Shown: positions 45,703 through 57,047, counted from the first letter of the stretch. The stretch is DNA of 64,000 nucleotides from Chroococcidiopsidaceae cyanobacterium YX2bin18 (GCA_030446505.1 JAUJND010000001.1:62001-126000), one strand, 5' to 3'. Made by a program: numbers and translations. Notes: generated from the sequence alone by a model not told the origin.

Positions 45703-46200
45703 ATGAATCTCTCTATTGGTGACACATTCGTAAAAATAGCTTCTACCTTATTTATTGCCGTAGCTGCCATGTTCACGGGTTGTGCCTCAGATCCCAGTTC
45801 GCGCTCAGTGCAGGATTCTACACAGGTAAAAGAGACGCAGCCAGGACAGGTAAAAGAGACACAGGCGGGACAGGTGAAGGAGACGCAGTCGGGTCTGGCA
45901 TCCTTTATTAGCGAGGCATTTCAGGGAAGGAAAACTGCTAGTGGCGAAATTTTTGATAAAAACGAGCTTGTAGCAGCGCACCCTTCATATCCAATGGGTA
46001 CAGTTATGCGCGTAACAAATTTGGAGAATCAGCGTGTAGTTGAGGTGCGGATTAACGACCGAGCCTCCACAGCGAATCGCGAGTCAGGTCTTATCATTGA
46101 TCTGTCACCTATAGCTGCGGAGAAACTGGGGTTTGTTAAGGACGGTAAAGTGCGTGTCCGTACCGAGGTGCTTGAATGGGGAGACAAACGTCGGGGTTAG
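45703..46200 (+). CDS. RlpA-like lipoprotein (double-psi beta-barrel)
   Basis: The 165-residue protein has an N-terminal signal with lipobox FTGC, so it is probably a lipoprotein. The mature part begins with three tandem copies of QVKETQxG and then an RlpA-like double-psi barrel: ASFISEAFQGRKTASGEIFDKNELVAAHPSYPMGTVMRVTN and VRINDRASTANRESGLIIDLSPIAAEKLGF. RlpA proteins act on or bind glycan strands at septa. The catalytic Asp in RINDR, typical of lytic RlpA, is present. No SPOR domain. The gene is intact. Confidence 0.88.
   Translation: MNLSIGDTFVKIASTLFIAVAAMFTGCASDPSSRSVQDSTQVKETQPGQVKETQAGQVKETQSGLASFISEAFQGRKTASGEIFDKNELVAAHPSYPMGTVMRVTNLENQRVVEVRINDRASTANRESGLIIDLSPIAAEKLGFVKDGKVRVRTEVLEWGDKRRG
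45823..45894 (+). repeat. Three 24-bp coding repeats in the RlpA-like gene
   Basis: Three adjacent 24-base units, at 45823, 45847 and 45871, each code for QVKETQ, then P, A or S, and G. Wobble positions differ between units, so this is not a fresh duplication. Confidence 0.85.
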
Positions 46201-46402
46201 AACGTAACATCGAATGCCATCGTTAATTCTGAGCTTGAATAAAAAGTGTGATAGCTAAAGCCTGGAGTTATTTAAGGGTTAGTAGGTTTGCGATCGCAAT
46301 AAAGATGACTTAACACGAGTTAACAAGTAAGGGTTAAATGCTTCTCGATATACTTAGGCTAAATTAGCATTTAGGTCTAGTTTAGATCTAAGATCCAATT
46401 CT

Positions 46403-48493
46403 TCAAAACCGTTGACCAATACCAAATTGCAGCCTACTATCTCCTTGGTCATTAATGCCAAAGTCAGCTCTAATTAATCCAATTGGTGAGTCTAGCCGCA
46501 CCCCAACTCCGTAGCCAAAACCAGTCCCTGGTTTCCCGCGTACCACCCCAGGTTCACCCAAAATCGTATCACCAGAGCCTAAGTCTGATGCAAAATCTGC
46601 AAAAACTGCACCGCCGACAAAATTAAAAATTGGGAAGCGGTACTCCGCCGAGGCTAATACATAAGAACGTCCACTACCGACATTACCAGTTTCGTAGCCC
46701 CGTACAGAATTAATGCCGCCCAAGTTAACAGCTTTATATGGCGGCAAATCACCAATTGTTGTGCCTCCCTGGATATTGAAGGCTAATACTTCTAATTTTC
46801 CTAGCAATTGTACAGGGAAATACTGGCTATAGCTCGTCCACAGCCGAGTCATTAAAATATTGCCTTGACCAAGCGGAATTGATTGTTCCGTGCTGAAACT
46901 AAGCACTGAGCCTTGAGTGGGATAGAGGGTATTATCTCGTTGATCTTTTGTTGCTGTAAAAGATAATGTAGTTAAGTCGTCAATGCCATTACCACTGAAA
47001 GAGAGAGGATTTCCTAATTTATCTACTGGGGAAATTTCGCCATCGCGATCGCGGATACTCGTGCGCGTATAGTTCAAACCCAATGATGTTTGCCAATCAT
47101 CAATCGGACGCTGCAAGGTGATACTGCCGCCAAATTGTTTTTCCCGAACCCTATCATCATTAAGCAGGTCAATTCCATCAAACGTTTCAGAAATCCCGCT
47201 AGAGTTAAATGCCTTAATTTGATAACCCAGGCGATCTGGGTTACTAGGGCGATAAGCACTGGTAAAACTAGTCCCAAACTGTAAGTCACGCAGGCTTGCT
47301 TGGACATCCACGCCCAAGTGTTGGTTGACTCCGCCTACATTCTGATCTTTATAGCTTACCGTACCAAAAATCCCATCCTGGTTGTAACCGCTACCCAATT
47401 TGACTGCATTCGCCGGAATTTCGCTTAAGCTGTAGATAATATCAACTTTGCTGGGATTTCCTTCTAGAGCTACTTTGATATTTTGAAATAATCCCAGCTG
47501 ATAGAGATGCTGCAAGTCTTGTTGCATTAAGTTTTCTTGGAAAACCTGACCTGGCTTAACCTTTAGCTCACGGCGCAGGAAGTCTTGCTGAGTACGACCT
47601 TGAATTGGCTTCCCGCCTTCATTAAAAAAGTGGAATTTTACATTGTTTACAACTCCTTCAGCTACCAAAAGCGTAAGCACCCCGTCAAGGCTAGGTTGTA
47701 CCGATAATACCCGTGCAAGTTTATAGCCGTTTTGAGCATACCAATGATTAATCTGTGCCACACTTTGGCTAATAGCAGCCGGACTAATGGGATTGCCTAG
47801 CTGTGGTTTGAAGCTGTTGAGAGCTACATCTAGAGTTAGCGCCTTTGCTTGAGAAAGTTGGAGCGAACGCACTACCACAGGTTCTAATTGATAAGCTACG
47901 CTTAACCCTGATGGCTTACTACGACTGGTCACACGCGCTTGAGCCACTAGACCCGTAGCTAAAATTGCCGCTACATCACTTTGCATCTGACTTTCGCTCG
48001 TTTCTCCACCAACACGGGTCTGAATTACTTTGCGAACACTCTGCTCTAGATCCTCACTTACTCCGACGATCTGTACCTCGGTTGCTGTAACAACTAAATC
48101 ATTTGCCGGAGGGACTAAGACTGATGTTGGCGATTGGTTATTAATTGAAATCTGAGTTCGGCTAATTTCAGCACGATTTGTTACAAGCTGGTTAAGTATT
48201 TGCGGTTGAAAGTTAGTTGATAGTGTTTGATTTGAGGTGCTAATGGCGGCATCTTCTGTTGGTGCTACAACTTGGTAGTCCTGATAATACTGCACGTCGC
48301 TGCTTTGAGCGCTTTGGACAACGGTTGATTGAGATTGTTGAGCCTGTATTTGTACTACCTTATTTAATTGTTTGGGTGCTTGCATCCTAGGGCTAGCGTA
48401 GGTGTTTGCACTTGCCTTCGGCATCGCTGGATGATTTAAATTCAACCAAGTAAGGGCAGTTAAAGTAAAAATTGCAGTACCAGAAACACGCAT
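46403..48493 (-). CDS. Omp85/BamA-family outer-membrane protein
   Basis: The 696-residue protein has a signal peptide, a Gln/Ser/Thr-rich region, POTRA-like domains (for example QPSLDGVLTLLVAEGVVNNVKFHF, FLRRELKVKPGQVFQENLMQQDLQHLYQLGLFQNIKV) and a C-terminal 16-strand barrel of the surface-antigen type. The diagnostic VRGYETGNVG motif of loop 6 is present, as is an aromatic end (LQFGIGQRF). BamA homologues insert barrel proteins into the outer membrane; this one may be BamA/Toc75-like or a relative, since cyanobacteria have several. The gene is intact. Confidence 0.9.
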   Translation of the reverse strand: MRVSGTAIFTLTALTWLNLNHPAMPKASANTYASPRMQAPKQLNKVVQIQAQQSQSTVVQSAQSSDVQYYQDYQVVAPTEDAAISTSNQTLSTNFQPQILNQLVTNRAEISRTQISINNQSPTSVLVPPANDLVVTATEVQIVGVSEDLEQSVRKVIQTRVGGETSESQMQSDVAAILATGLVAQARVTSRSKPSGLSVAYQLEPVVVRSLQLSQAKALTLDVALNSFKPQLGNPISPAAISQSVAQINHWYAQNGYKLARVLSVQPSLDGVLTLLVAEGVVNNVKFHFFNEGGKPIQGRTQQDFLRRELKVKPGQVFQENLMQQDLQHLYQLGLFQNIKVALEGNPSKVDIIYSLSEIPANAVKLGSGYNQDGIFGTVSYKDQNVGGVNQHLGVDVQASLRDLQFGTSFTSAYRPSNPDRLGYQIKAFNSSGISETFDGIDLLNDDRVREKQFGGSITLQRPIDDWQTSLGLNYTRTSIRDRDGEISPVDKLGNPLSFSGNGIDDLTTLSFTATKDQRDNTLYPTQGSVLSFSTEQSIPLGQGNILMTRLWTSYSQYFPVQLLGKLEVLAFNIQGGTTIGDLPPYKAVNLGGINSVRGYETGNVGSGRSYVLASAEYRFPIFNFVGGAVFADFASDLGSGDTILGEPGVVRGKPGTGFGYGVGVRLDSPIGLIRADFGINDQGDSRLQFGIGQRF

Positions 48494-48636
48494 GGAATTA
48501 GCCCGATCAATATCAATTAGCAGATAGATTTCAGGGGTTAGCGGATGTTACCCAATACTAACCCCAACTACCAACCTGCAAGCCATTTATTGCTATAAAT
48601 CAAAAGCACGTTCCTTGTTATTTTTTTTGTTTCTGC

Positions 48637-49969
48637 ATGACCTTATCAGCGTTTTCCTCAACCTCCAATACTCCTAGATTGCACTTACTTTGCCTCAGTA
48701 ATGGACATGGAGAGGATATGATTGCCGTCCGTATTTTGCAGGAACTACAGCAGCACTCAACGCAGATTAATATTGCTGCTCTACCCCTAGTTGGCGAAGG
48801 ACGAGCTTACACCCAGCTAGGTATTCCCTTAATTGGCTCAGTGCAAGCTATGCCTTCTGGTGGTTTTATTTACATGGATGGGCGACAGCTAGTGCGCGAT
48901 GTCCGTGGTGGCTTACTTAAATTAACCCTATATCAAATTAAAGCGGTACGTCGATGGGCGCGTTCCCAGATACCAAAAAACGAAAATAGAGGAAATTTAG
49001 AGGTAGCAAATATTGTACAGATGTTCTTTCCCTGGATAAGCGGTGCTAACTACGCCTTTATTGGCACGGCAAAATCAGAATATTATCTCCGAGATGAAGC
49101 TGGAATTTTACCAAGGCGATCGCTTTTTTAACTCTTTTGAAGGCTGGTCAGGTTCGGTTTACCTTCCTTGGGAACGTTGGCTGATGCTGAGTTCACGCTG
49201 TAAAGCAGTTTTTCCTAGAGACTCACTAACAACAAAGACGTTACAAAAATGGTCAATCCCAGCTTTTGATTTGGGTAACCCGATGATGGATCAATTAGAT
49301 GCAGTCAACCCACCGCCAATGTTCTACAGTTCAAATAATACAGAGCGCCAGAACAAGCGCGATTGCTCACTATTGTCCTCCTCCTGGTTCCAGACCGCCG
49401 GAAGCTTACGCTAACTGGCAGCAAATTATGGTTGCAACAAAACAGCTTTGGGCGATACATTCTCAGAGCGATCGCTATTATTTTGAAGCGCGATCGCACC
49501 TAGTTTAAGCCTAGAACCTTTATGCCAAATTCTTGTAAATGCTAATTTTATCCAAGTAAGCAGCGAATTACCATTTCCCGACCCTGAAGCCTTGACATTT
49601 AAGCATAAAAATGCGTCTTTAATTCTTAGCCAACACGCTTATAATCATTGCTTGCAGCTTGCAGACATAGCGATCGCAATGGCTGGGACAGCGACAGAAC
49701 AATTTGTTGGATTAGGTAAACCAGCGATTACATTTCCAGGCAAAGGTCCTCAATTTACTTACGCTTTTGCTGAAGCGCAAACCCGTCTCCTAGGTTCATC
49801 ATTAATTCTTTTAGATCAACCAACTCAAGTTGCAGATACAGTGCAGTCCCTGCTACGCGATCCAGATAGACTACAGTTAATTGCTGAAAATGGCTGGCGG
49901 CGCATGGGTAAGCCAGGAGCCGCCCGTCGCATTGCTGCTTGTTTACTGGAAAGATTTGAGCAAAGCTAA
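48637..49969 (+). pseudogene. Lipid-A-disaccharide synthase-related protein, frameshifted
   Basis: This matches the LpxB-related family common in cyanobacteria, not true LpxB. The start LLCLSNGHGEDMIAVRILQEL and QAMPSGGFIYMDGRQLVRDVRGGLLKLT are clear. The frame then ends at a run of six Ts near 49128; the next frame carries NSFEGWSGSVYLPWERWLMLSSRCKAVFPRDSLTTKTLQ. Another shift near 49350 garbles the middle. It resumes as DIAIAMAGTATEQFVGLGKPAITFPGKGPQFTYAFAEAQTRLLG to the stop at 49969. Two or three indels, one in a homopolymer, would restore it. Confidence 0.82.
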
Positions 49970-50484
49970 GTTTATCTGGCGTTGCTGTTATGTACAATTG
50001 CCCCCTTACTTCCAATTTTGGGAAAACAAAACCTCAAAGTCCTCAAAATTGGCATATATAGAAGACGAGAAGAATGCCCTTCTTTAAAACATTCATTGTT
50101 CACAGCAACACTGTTTATTTAAGCTGTCTCAGATACTCAGTGGATTTATCAACCTTTAAGCGCTACCTGATTAAGCACGTGTAAGTGTAAAATTTGTGTA
50201 TTAAATAAATTGCGCTGTGTAACAATACCTACCAAATCAGAGTTGTGTCTCTTACTAAGGATAGAGTGACAAAAATTCAAAAAACAGCACCAGTAATTGC
50301 TACAATCCTAAAGACTGAAGCTGAACGTTAGCAAAAGTATTTCACTGCTAACCGATGTAGTGAAGTAATTTAGCCCGTAAATTAAACTTAAGAATTATTA
50401 AGAAGTTCTGGGCTAGTGACGTAAGTACTAGTTACAACCTCGAAGTTGTGCCACACATCGTTAATTTCTCTAACTATTAAACGT
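49970..50484. other. Intergenic, nothing firm
   Basis: No gene is recognised in these 515 bases. It precedes the frame-damaged glycosyltransferase and should hold its promoter. Confidence 0.4.
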
Positions 50485-51754
50485 ATGAACTCCGCAAATC
50501 AAAGCACATTTGCCTAATTTCAGTTCACGGCGATCCCGCGATTGAAATCGGTAAAGAAGAAGCTGGGGGCAAAATGTTTACGTGCGCTACGTGGGTGAGG
50601 CACTAGCCCAACTTGGATGGCAAGTTGATATGTTTACCCTTTCGAAAAGCGAATGCCGACCAACAAACTATAGTTGAACATTCCTCTAACTGTCGCACAA
50701 TTCGCTTAACTGCTGGTCCTGAAGATTTTGTGCCCGGGATAATATTTTTGGATATGCACCAGAGTTTGTGGAGCAATTCTTGAATTTTCAACAGCAATCG
50801 GGGATTAAATATGACTTAGTTCACACAAATTATTGGATATCTAGCTGGGTAGGAATGCAGCTAAAAAAAATCCAGGGTAGTAAACAAGTTCATACCTACC
50901 ACTCATTAGGCGCAGTTAAATATAAGTCAGTCTCCACAATTCCTTTGATCGCTAAAACTCGTTTAGCGGTTGAGAAAGAAGTGTTGGAAACAGCAGAGCG
51001 AATTGTAGCGACTAGTCCGCAAGAAAAACAACATATGCGATCGCTCGTTTCCACTAAAGGCAACATTGACATCATTCCCTGCGGCACAGATATTCATCGT
51101 TATGGCTCCATTTCACAGGAACAAGCAAGAGCCGAATTGGGAATTGACCCAGGAACCAAAGTTGTATTTTATGTCGGCAGATTTGACCAGCGAAGGTATT
51201 GAAACCCTTGTTCGGGCAGTAGACAATCAAAGCTACGTGGCAATGCAGACTTAAAAAACTAATTATTGGCGGTGGTAGTCGTCGATCACAGTGATGGTAT
51301 GGAGCGCGATCGCATTGAAAGTATTGTTGCCGAACTAGGGATGAGTGATTTTACTCGTCTTCCCTGGTCGTCTCGGTGATGATGTTCTGCCTACTTCTCA
51401 GCAGCCGATGTATGCGTAGTTCCTAGCCACTGAACTTTTGGTCTAGTAGCAATTGAAGCAATGGCAAGTGGCACACCAGTAGTTGCAAGTGATGTAGGTG
51501 GACTTCAATATACTGTTGTCCCTGAAGAAACAGGCTTGCTTGCTCCACCAAAAGATGAAGTCGCATTTGCGGCAGCAATTGACCGCATTCTCCTAGACCC
51601 TACTTATCGAAATAAGTTAGGTCAAGCAGCAAGAAAACGGGTAGAAACTAAGTTTAGTTGGGAAGGTGTTGCTGAGCAACTTAGTGAACTGTATACTGAT
51701 TTGGCTCAATCGGTCGAAGTTCCGATTAGTAAAACAGCTTTTGTAAGTGCATAA
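50485..51754 (+). pseudogene. GT4-family glycosyltransferase, frameshifted
   Basis: From the ATG at 50485 the fragments follow a sucrose-phosphate-synthase-like GT4 enzyme: ISVHGDPAIEIGKEEAGG, then in other frames VRYVGEALAQLGWQVDMFT and GPEDFVP. The long ORF has YDLVHTNYWISSWVGMQLKK and TPQEKQHMR-like text, then IIPCGTDIHRYG and VVFYVGRFDQR. More shifts follow; the donor site region FGLVAIEAMASGTPVVASDVGG is intact near the end, with NKLGQAARKRVETKFSWEGVAEQ. Indels occur about every 60-100 bases in the first and third quarters, while motifs between them are kept. Confidence 0.82.
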
Positions 51755-52042
51755 AAAGTAGCTTAGAGTGTTGAGTATAAATTAGTATGTCTAGCTGAGA
51801 ACTTAATCCTCAGCACTCTAAACTAATCTGACACTTCTAGAACCAAAAACCCGAAAAGCGATTAGTACTTCTGACTTGTGGCAACAAAGTTAATTAGCAA
51901 ATAAAACTTACCTGATTAACAGCAACTCCCTGGCTTCACGATAGCAATATTTAGAATCTTGCAAGCTAGCTTTCTTTATCTGAATAGCTGGAGGGATTAG
52001 TACCTTAAAGCCATATCTCTCAATTATTGTTAGTGTAGAGCC

Positions 52043-53470
52043 ATGCTACTAACTGCTGAACTGCTGCTGCAATATCAACGCTGTAAGCGACGGGCTTTTA
52101 GATACTCATGGCGATCAAAATTCGCGCGATTCTCCTAGTGAGTTACTGCTGAAACTACAAAAAGACAAAGCTTGCTCATCAAAAAAATGTTCTAGCACAG
52201 CAGACTTATCAGCAACCAGACTACCTAAAAGGAGACTGGGGTGCAGGAGCAAAAGTTACTGTGGGACTGATGCAGCAGGGGGTTGAATGCATTTACAAAG
52301 GAGTGCTTTTAGCTACCCATTCTCAAGAATTAACTCTGCTTAGTCGTCCAGCTTTACTGATTAAACAGCCAGGACAGTCGCGCTTTGGAAATTGGGTTTA
52401 CGTTCCGGCTCAGATTGAACTAGGCAAGCGTCCTAAGCTGGAATATCAAATTGTAGCAGCGTTTCACGCTCAAGTTTTGGCAACGGTACAGCAAGCCGAA
52501 CCAGAGACAGCTTGGCTACTATTACGCCGAAAAGAAGCTTACGCGGTGTATCTGCCAAAATGGATACCGCAGATGCAACGCAAGAGGAGAGTGTATTCAA
52601 ACTTTAGAATCAATCCAAGCGCCGGAAGTATTCATCAGCCGTCAGCGGTGCAGCCTTTGTCAGTGGTTTACTCAGTGTTATGCTTCCGCCAAATCAGAGC
52701 AACATCTCTCTTTTGCCAGGGTGAGCGTTTCAGCCGTTATACCCTACTGCAAGCACGAAATCTTACCCTAGAATCCCTCGCTAATACTAGCCCAGCTTGA
52801 ACTAGAAATTTTGGAAGGATTTGATAGTGAAGTAGCTCAAAAGCTAGTGTTACAAGCTCAATCTATCGTAAAGATCACCCAATTCTCCTACCTTTGGTAA
52901 TGCCTACACAGAAAGACAAGGAGAAGCTTCGAACTTTATTTTGATATTGAGGCAGAACCAGATTTAAATTTAGATTATATGCTGAGGAGTTTTAGTTATT
53001 GACCGCCGAGCTAAAACAGAAACATTCTATTCTCTCTTAGCAGAACGACCAGAAGAGGAAGAAATTAATCTGGCAGCAATTTCTTAATTTAGTTTGGCAA
53101 TATCCCTTAGCACCAATTTTTCATTTCTGTTCCTACGAAGTCGATACTGTTAAACGATTGGCGAGGCTTTACCGCACTCAAAAGAGCAGGTTCGACCCCT
53201 ACTAAAACGCTTTGTGGATGTGTATCAGCAAGTAACGCAAACAGTAGCGCTGCCCGGTTGAAAGCTATGCTTTAAAATCAATTGCCCGGTGGCTAGATTT
53301 TGAGTGGCGTGATCCCCAAGCTAATGGTTCGCAATGTATCTATTGGTATGACCAGTGGTTAGAAACAGGCGATCGCACATTCCTCGATATTATCCAACGC
53401 TACAACGAAGATGACTGCCGCGCCACCCGCCATGTTAAAGATTGGCTAAGGCAATTTTGTCCAAGATACT
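52043..53470 (+). pseudogene. TM0106-type RecB-like nuclease, frameshifted
   Basis: The start MLLTAELLLQYQRCKRRAFLDTHGD is typical of RecB-like nucleases with an N-terminal Cys of an Fe-S-type site, here QRCKRR. The middle ORF has LEYQIVAAFHAQVL and WLLLRRKEAY. CSLCQW in a shifted frame supplies more cysteines. Then, in changing frames, LFFDIEAEPDLNL resembles an RNase H-like nuclease domain, ending with DIIQRYNEDDCRATRHVKDWL, the usual final motif of the TM0106 family. The stop position is uncertain because of indels. At least six shifts are needed. Confidence 0.75.
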
Positions 53471-53527
53471 TACCCTTTAAAACTTGTTTAAAGAGTGCCT
53501 TAAAACTCGCTTGAAAGTTGACAGGAC

Positions 53528-53619
53528 TTACGCAGTTGGACGCAATAATGTCATTCTGAGCGGTAGCGAAGAATCTCTGGGATGCTTCACTGCGTTCAGC
53601 ATGACATTCAACTGCGTAA
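53528..53619. repeat. Palindromic dispersed-repeat-like hairpin
   Basis: An outer stem TTACGCAGTTG (53528-53538) pairs exactly with CAACTGCGTAA (53609-53619). An inner element starts AATGTCATTCTGAGCGG and ends TGCGTTCAGCATGACATT, a widespread palindromic repeat type in bacteria. The two together form one long hairpin between convergent broken genes. Confidence 0.75.
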
Positions 53620-53644
53620 CTCCTAATTGAGGTAAGCTGATAAC

Positions 53645-53686
53645 ACTAAAAGCTGTGGAACTTTTTAGTATTCCACAGCCTTTAGT
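53645..53686. terminator. Terminator-like hairpin between convergent genes
   Basis: ACTAAAAGCTGTGGAA at 53645-53660 pairs with TTCCACAGCCTTTAGT at 53671-53686, with one mismatch, around a ten-base loop. It lies between the convergent nuclease and GspE/PilB genes. No long T-run follows, so terminator use is inferred. Confidence 0.6.
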
Positions 53687-53781
53687 ACGGTGTGAGAGTG
53701 TTAACTCAACTCTATTTTAAATACACGTAAGCAGTAAAAAGATATTGGTAACAGTTTTGGTAACCAGCCTAAAGCACAAAC

Positions 53782-55471
53782 TTAGTTTTTAGTTTCCAAA
53801 ACACTCAGTTGCTTAACCTGACTTGCCCAATCTTTACTTGGGGATTTGCTAGATAAAGCACTACGGGGTATCACTCGTAAAACTTCCTCCACTGTTGTTA
53901 ATCCACTTGTCACCTTGTCAATCGCCGCGACACGGAACGAGAGCCAAATCAGTTTCTCTGAGATATCTTTGTAGCTGAGTCATTGTGCCTTCGTAGATCA
54001 GTTCCTGCACTGTATCATCAATGTCGAGCACCTTCCACGATCGCCTCCCGCCCCAGATAGCCAGAATTAAAACACGCATTACAGCCACGACCGCTGCCAT
54101 CCTTCTGGTCGAAACTGCTCCCGCTCCAAGCCCAGCACCCGTAAATCTGCCTCAGTTGGGGGTGTAGGGTTCGGCACAGTGAGCACAGACCCGACGTACT
54201 AGCCGTTGTGCCACAATTCCCAGCAAAGCATCACTTAATAAGCCAGGGTCAGGTCCAATATCCTTGAGCCGCGGAATTGCCTTAACCGCATCATTTGTGT
54301 GCAGCGTCGTAAACACCAAATGTCCTGTTAACGCTGCTCTGACTGCGGTTTCTGCTGTTTCTGCATCTCGGATTTCCCCTAGCATAATGATGTCTGGGTC
54401 TTGGCGCAAAAATTGCTCTTAAGCCCGCAGCAAAGGTCATCCCTGCGGCTTCATGTACCTGGGTTTGCGTAATTCGCGGCAGGATATATTCTACTGGGTC
54501 TTCTACCGTTACAACATTAACGTGTTCCTTGGCGACGGCTTGGAGACTTGTGTACAGTGTGCTTGTTTTCCCCGAACCAGTTGGTCCGGTGAGAATGATC
54601 ATCCTTGGGGTTGTCCGAGCCAGGATTTGTATATTGGTAAGGTTTTGGCGGAAAAACCGAGTTTATCTAGTTGGGAATAGGGATTTTTGGCGCGGTAGTA
54701 ACCGAATTACAGCTTTTTCGCCGCCGACACAGGGAAGGGTACTGACGCGCATATCCATGCCTACTTCTACCTGGTCAGTGGAAGTATATTGTTCTTCAAT
54801 CCGACCATCTTGGGGGCGACGGTTTTCTGAGATATCCATCTTACACACATGACTTTGAGGGCGACGATCACACGGCGGCTCAATTCAATGGGCAATGTGG
54901 TGATGTCGCGCAATACGCCATCTATGCGATAGCGGACTCTTAAGCCTTCTGGCATTGGTTCAAGATGAATGTCACTAGCGCGGTTGCGTAATGCACCGCT
55001 AAGTAATGTTTTAATCCGACCAATTTGATCAGCTTCTTTAGAAAGGTAGATTTCTGTCGTTTCAGTGATGTTTTCTTGCTCTTGTTGCCCAGTAATCGGA
55101 TTTGCTAGTGGGGTAGAGCTAAGGCGGTTATTATTCAGGTTTTGGCTGTGAAAACCAGGCGCGATAGCTCTTATCCGAAATCGGAATAATTTTAATTTCA
55201 CTGCCTGTGCGATCGCGCAATTCTTTAATAGCTTCAGAAGATAGATCTACAGGGCTTCCCAGGTAGTAACAACCACGCCACAGTAGCAAGGGAATTGCTG
55301 GGGCAAAGAATTTTTGTCTTGAAAATGGCGCAAAAATCTACTACTGACTTCCCGATCAAGCAGAGCCTGGTTAACAGTTCCTTGCTCGTCTACCATGAGC
55401 GAGAGCGCTTCTTCACAGCTAAGTTCTTGCTTTTTTAACCGTTGCCAAGTCGAGATAGTAGGGGGTTGCAT
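53782..55471 (-). pseudogene. GspE/PilB-type secretion ATPase, frameshifted
   Basis: The start MQPPTISTWQRLKKQELSCEEALSLMVDEQG fits cyanobacterial GspE/PilB ATPases, which drive pilus or type II secretion assembly. Clear blocks in successive frames are RNRASDIHLEPMPEGLRVRYRIDGVL, then the intact Walker A GPTGSGKTSTLYTSLQ, the Asp box around EDPVEYI, Walker [39 protein letters not shown], and the first half CAHC of the zinc-binding tetracysteine. GCNACFNSGYLGREA is readable in another frame. The end SVLETKN stops at 53782. Roughly seven indels. If a second PilB exists elsewhere, pili need not be lost. Confidence 0.85.
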
Positions 55472-56140
55472 AATTGTGCAATATAGAAATTTAGTAAAAT
55501 TGATCGATTTAGGTGCGTAAAAGCTACAAACAGCGCTACAAATTTCCTAGACTTAGGCGAGTTTTGTGCGGCAATCTTTACACACGAGTTTTTGGGACAG
55601 CACACCGAAAACTTGATGATGATTTGCTTTCGCTAATCGCAAAGCTTTTCAAGGTAACTTTAGTGTAACAAATCTACAAACTAAACTTAACGCTGCCTCT
55701 ACTCTCTATCCAAGAGGAATTTTACTGATAAGTTTCGTAGGAACTTAATATTGTCGTCAAGTTATTTCAGTAAATGTACAGTGGTAGGCGCAAGTGGAGC
55801 TTCGAGATTAGCTCAAGCTTCCCGCGATTCTGGTGGAGTTGAACTAATTTCTGATAGACTGCGTTGCAATAGATTGATGCCAAGCTCTACGCTTAGATTA
55901 TTAGCTGAGTAAAAGAAATAAATATAAGGCGATCGCCCTTTACAAATAGACTTTTGTAACGAAAACAAAGTCGTTTACTGAAAAACAAAGTTCAACATTG
56001 CCATATCAAGATTTTCAGCCCTTATCAGCTGGGGGCAACATAACAGTACAAGTATTTATCTAAATTACCCAGATTAGGTTATTCAGATTTTGTCTATCTA
56101 ATCAGCTAGAACAGTGTAGTTAGGCAGACGAAGGGTCAGG
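55472..56140. other. Long gene-free region
   Basis: I see no coding sequence in these 670 bases. It is AT-rich with one HIP1 site near 55929. It separates the GspE/PilB remnant from the accessory block. Confidence 0.45.
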
Positions 56141-56299
56141 GCTAGTGCTACCGCCACTTGAAGTCGCATCAATAATTGCATTAAGCGGTTTTGATACACC
56201 TGTATTATTCTTCTAAACCCTTCTCATTTATGCCTAATATGCTAAGCGAACACCACTGAGCTAGAAGTTATCAACAGCCGCCGAATTTGGTGCAGCTGA
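56141..56299 (+). pseudogene. Duplicated tail of the SAM methyltransferase gene
   Basis: GTGCTACCGCCACTTGAAGTCGC and the following TTTTGATACACCTGTATTATT match the end of the methyltransferase gene at about 58791-58940 in the same direction, and the likeness continues past its stop (TCAACAGCCGCCGAA against TCAACAGCAGCCGAA). The copy here has small differences and no gene body. So the TetR-NmrA-methyltransferase block is flanked by direct repeats about 2.65 kb apart. Confidence 0.85.
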
Positions 56300-56390
56300 T
56301 AGTTCACCCGATTTCGGCGGGCGTTTTACTGCTTTCGTCTTGTATCGAGTTAGCGTGAGGTTATCTGCGGGGAGTTGCCACCATAATCCT

Positions 56391-56999
56391 CTAAGTTTTT
56401 TCCACCAAATAAGACAATAACAGGTTTGTAATTTCTTGCTGCAACTGTCCATCACTCAATAATTCTGGGCGATCAATAACTGCTGCATGAGTCAAGGCTT
56501 CAACCGCCCGCTCTAAAATAAATACGGTCAAATCAAGGTTTTGCGGCTGAATTTGGTCGCGATGAAGTTCTAGGTAAGCACGAAGCAAAGCCGTAAACTG
56601 AGCTTCTGCATTAGTATTGTTGATGCGAGGCACTTGCTCGTTTAACACTTTATGCAGCATTGGATCGACAGCATGAGCCGCAATACAGGCTTCTACTAAC
56701 TCGTGCAAAACAACTTCGATTGGCGCATTGAATAGATCTTTCAGCTTTGATTCAATAATTGCCATCATTGTGTTGACATGATGTTCAGCCAGCGAGGTGA
56801 TCAACGCTTCCTTACTCGGAAAATATTGATACAGCGAGCCAATGCTTACTCCAGCTAGCTCTGCAATTCGATTTGTAGTTGCTCTGTCGTAGCCTTCTTG
56901 AGTCAAAATACGAGCAGTTGCAGTCAAAATGGCATCAACCGTGATTTTAGATCGGTCTTGTTGCGGTAATTTACGGGGTGTTGTGCTTTTGCGAGGCAT
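56391..56999 (-). CDS. TetR-family transcriptional regulator
   Basis: The protein of about 202 residues has a typical TetR DNA-binding domain: ITVDAILTATARILTQEGYDRATTNRIAELAGVSIGSLYQYFPSKEALI. The helical C-terminal domain should bind a small ligand. I start at the ATG at 56999 (MPRKSTTPRKLPQQDR); the tracked start at 57068 would run through the operator. It diverges from an NmrA-type oxidoreductase, and the palindrome between them is its likely operator, so it probably represses that gene and itself. It is intact. Confidence 0.9.
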   Translation of the reverse strand: MPRKSTTPRKLPQQDRSKITVDAILTATARILTQEGYDRATTNRIAELAGVSIGSLYQYFPSKEALITSLAEHHVNTMMAIIESKLKDLFNAPIEVVLHELVEACIAAHAVDPMLHKVLNEQVPRINNTNAEAQFTALLRAYLELHRDQIQPQNLDLTVFILERAVEALTHAAVIDRPELLSDGQLQQEITNLLLSYLVEKT

Positions 57000-57047
57000 C
57001 TGGGTAAGGGAATCAAATGCGAGTTGATGGAAGTGAACGACGAGCAT

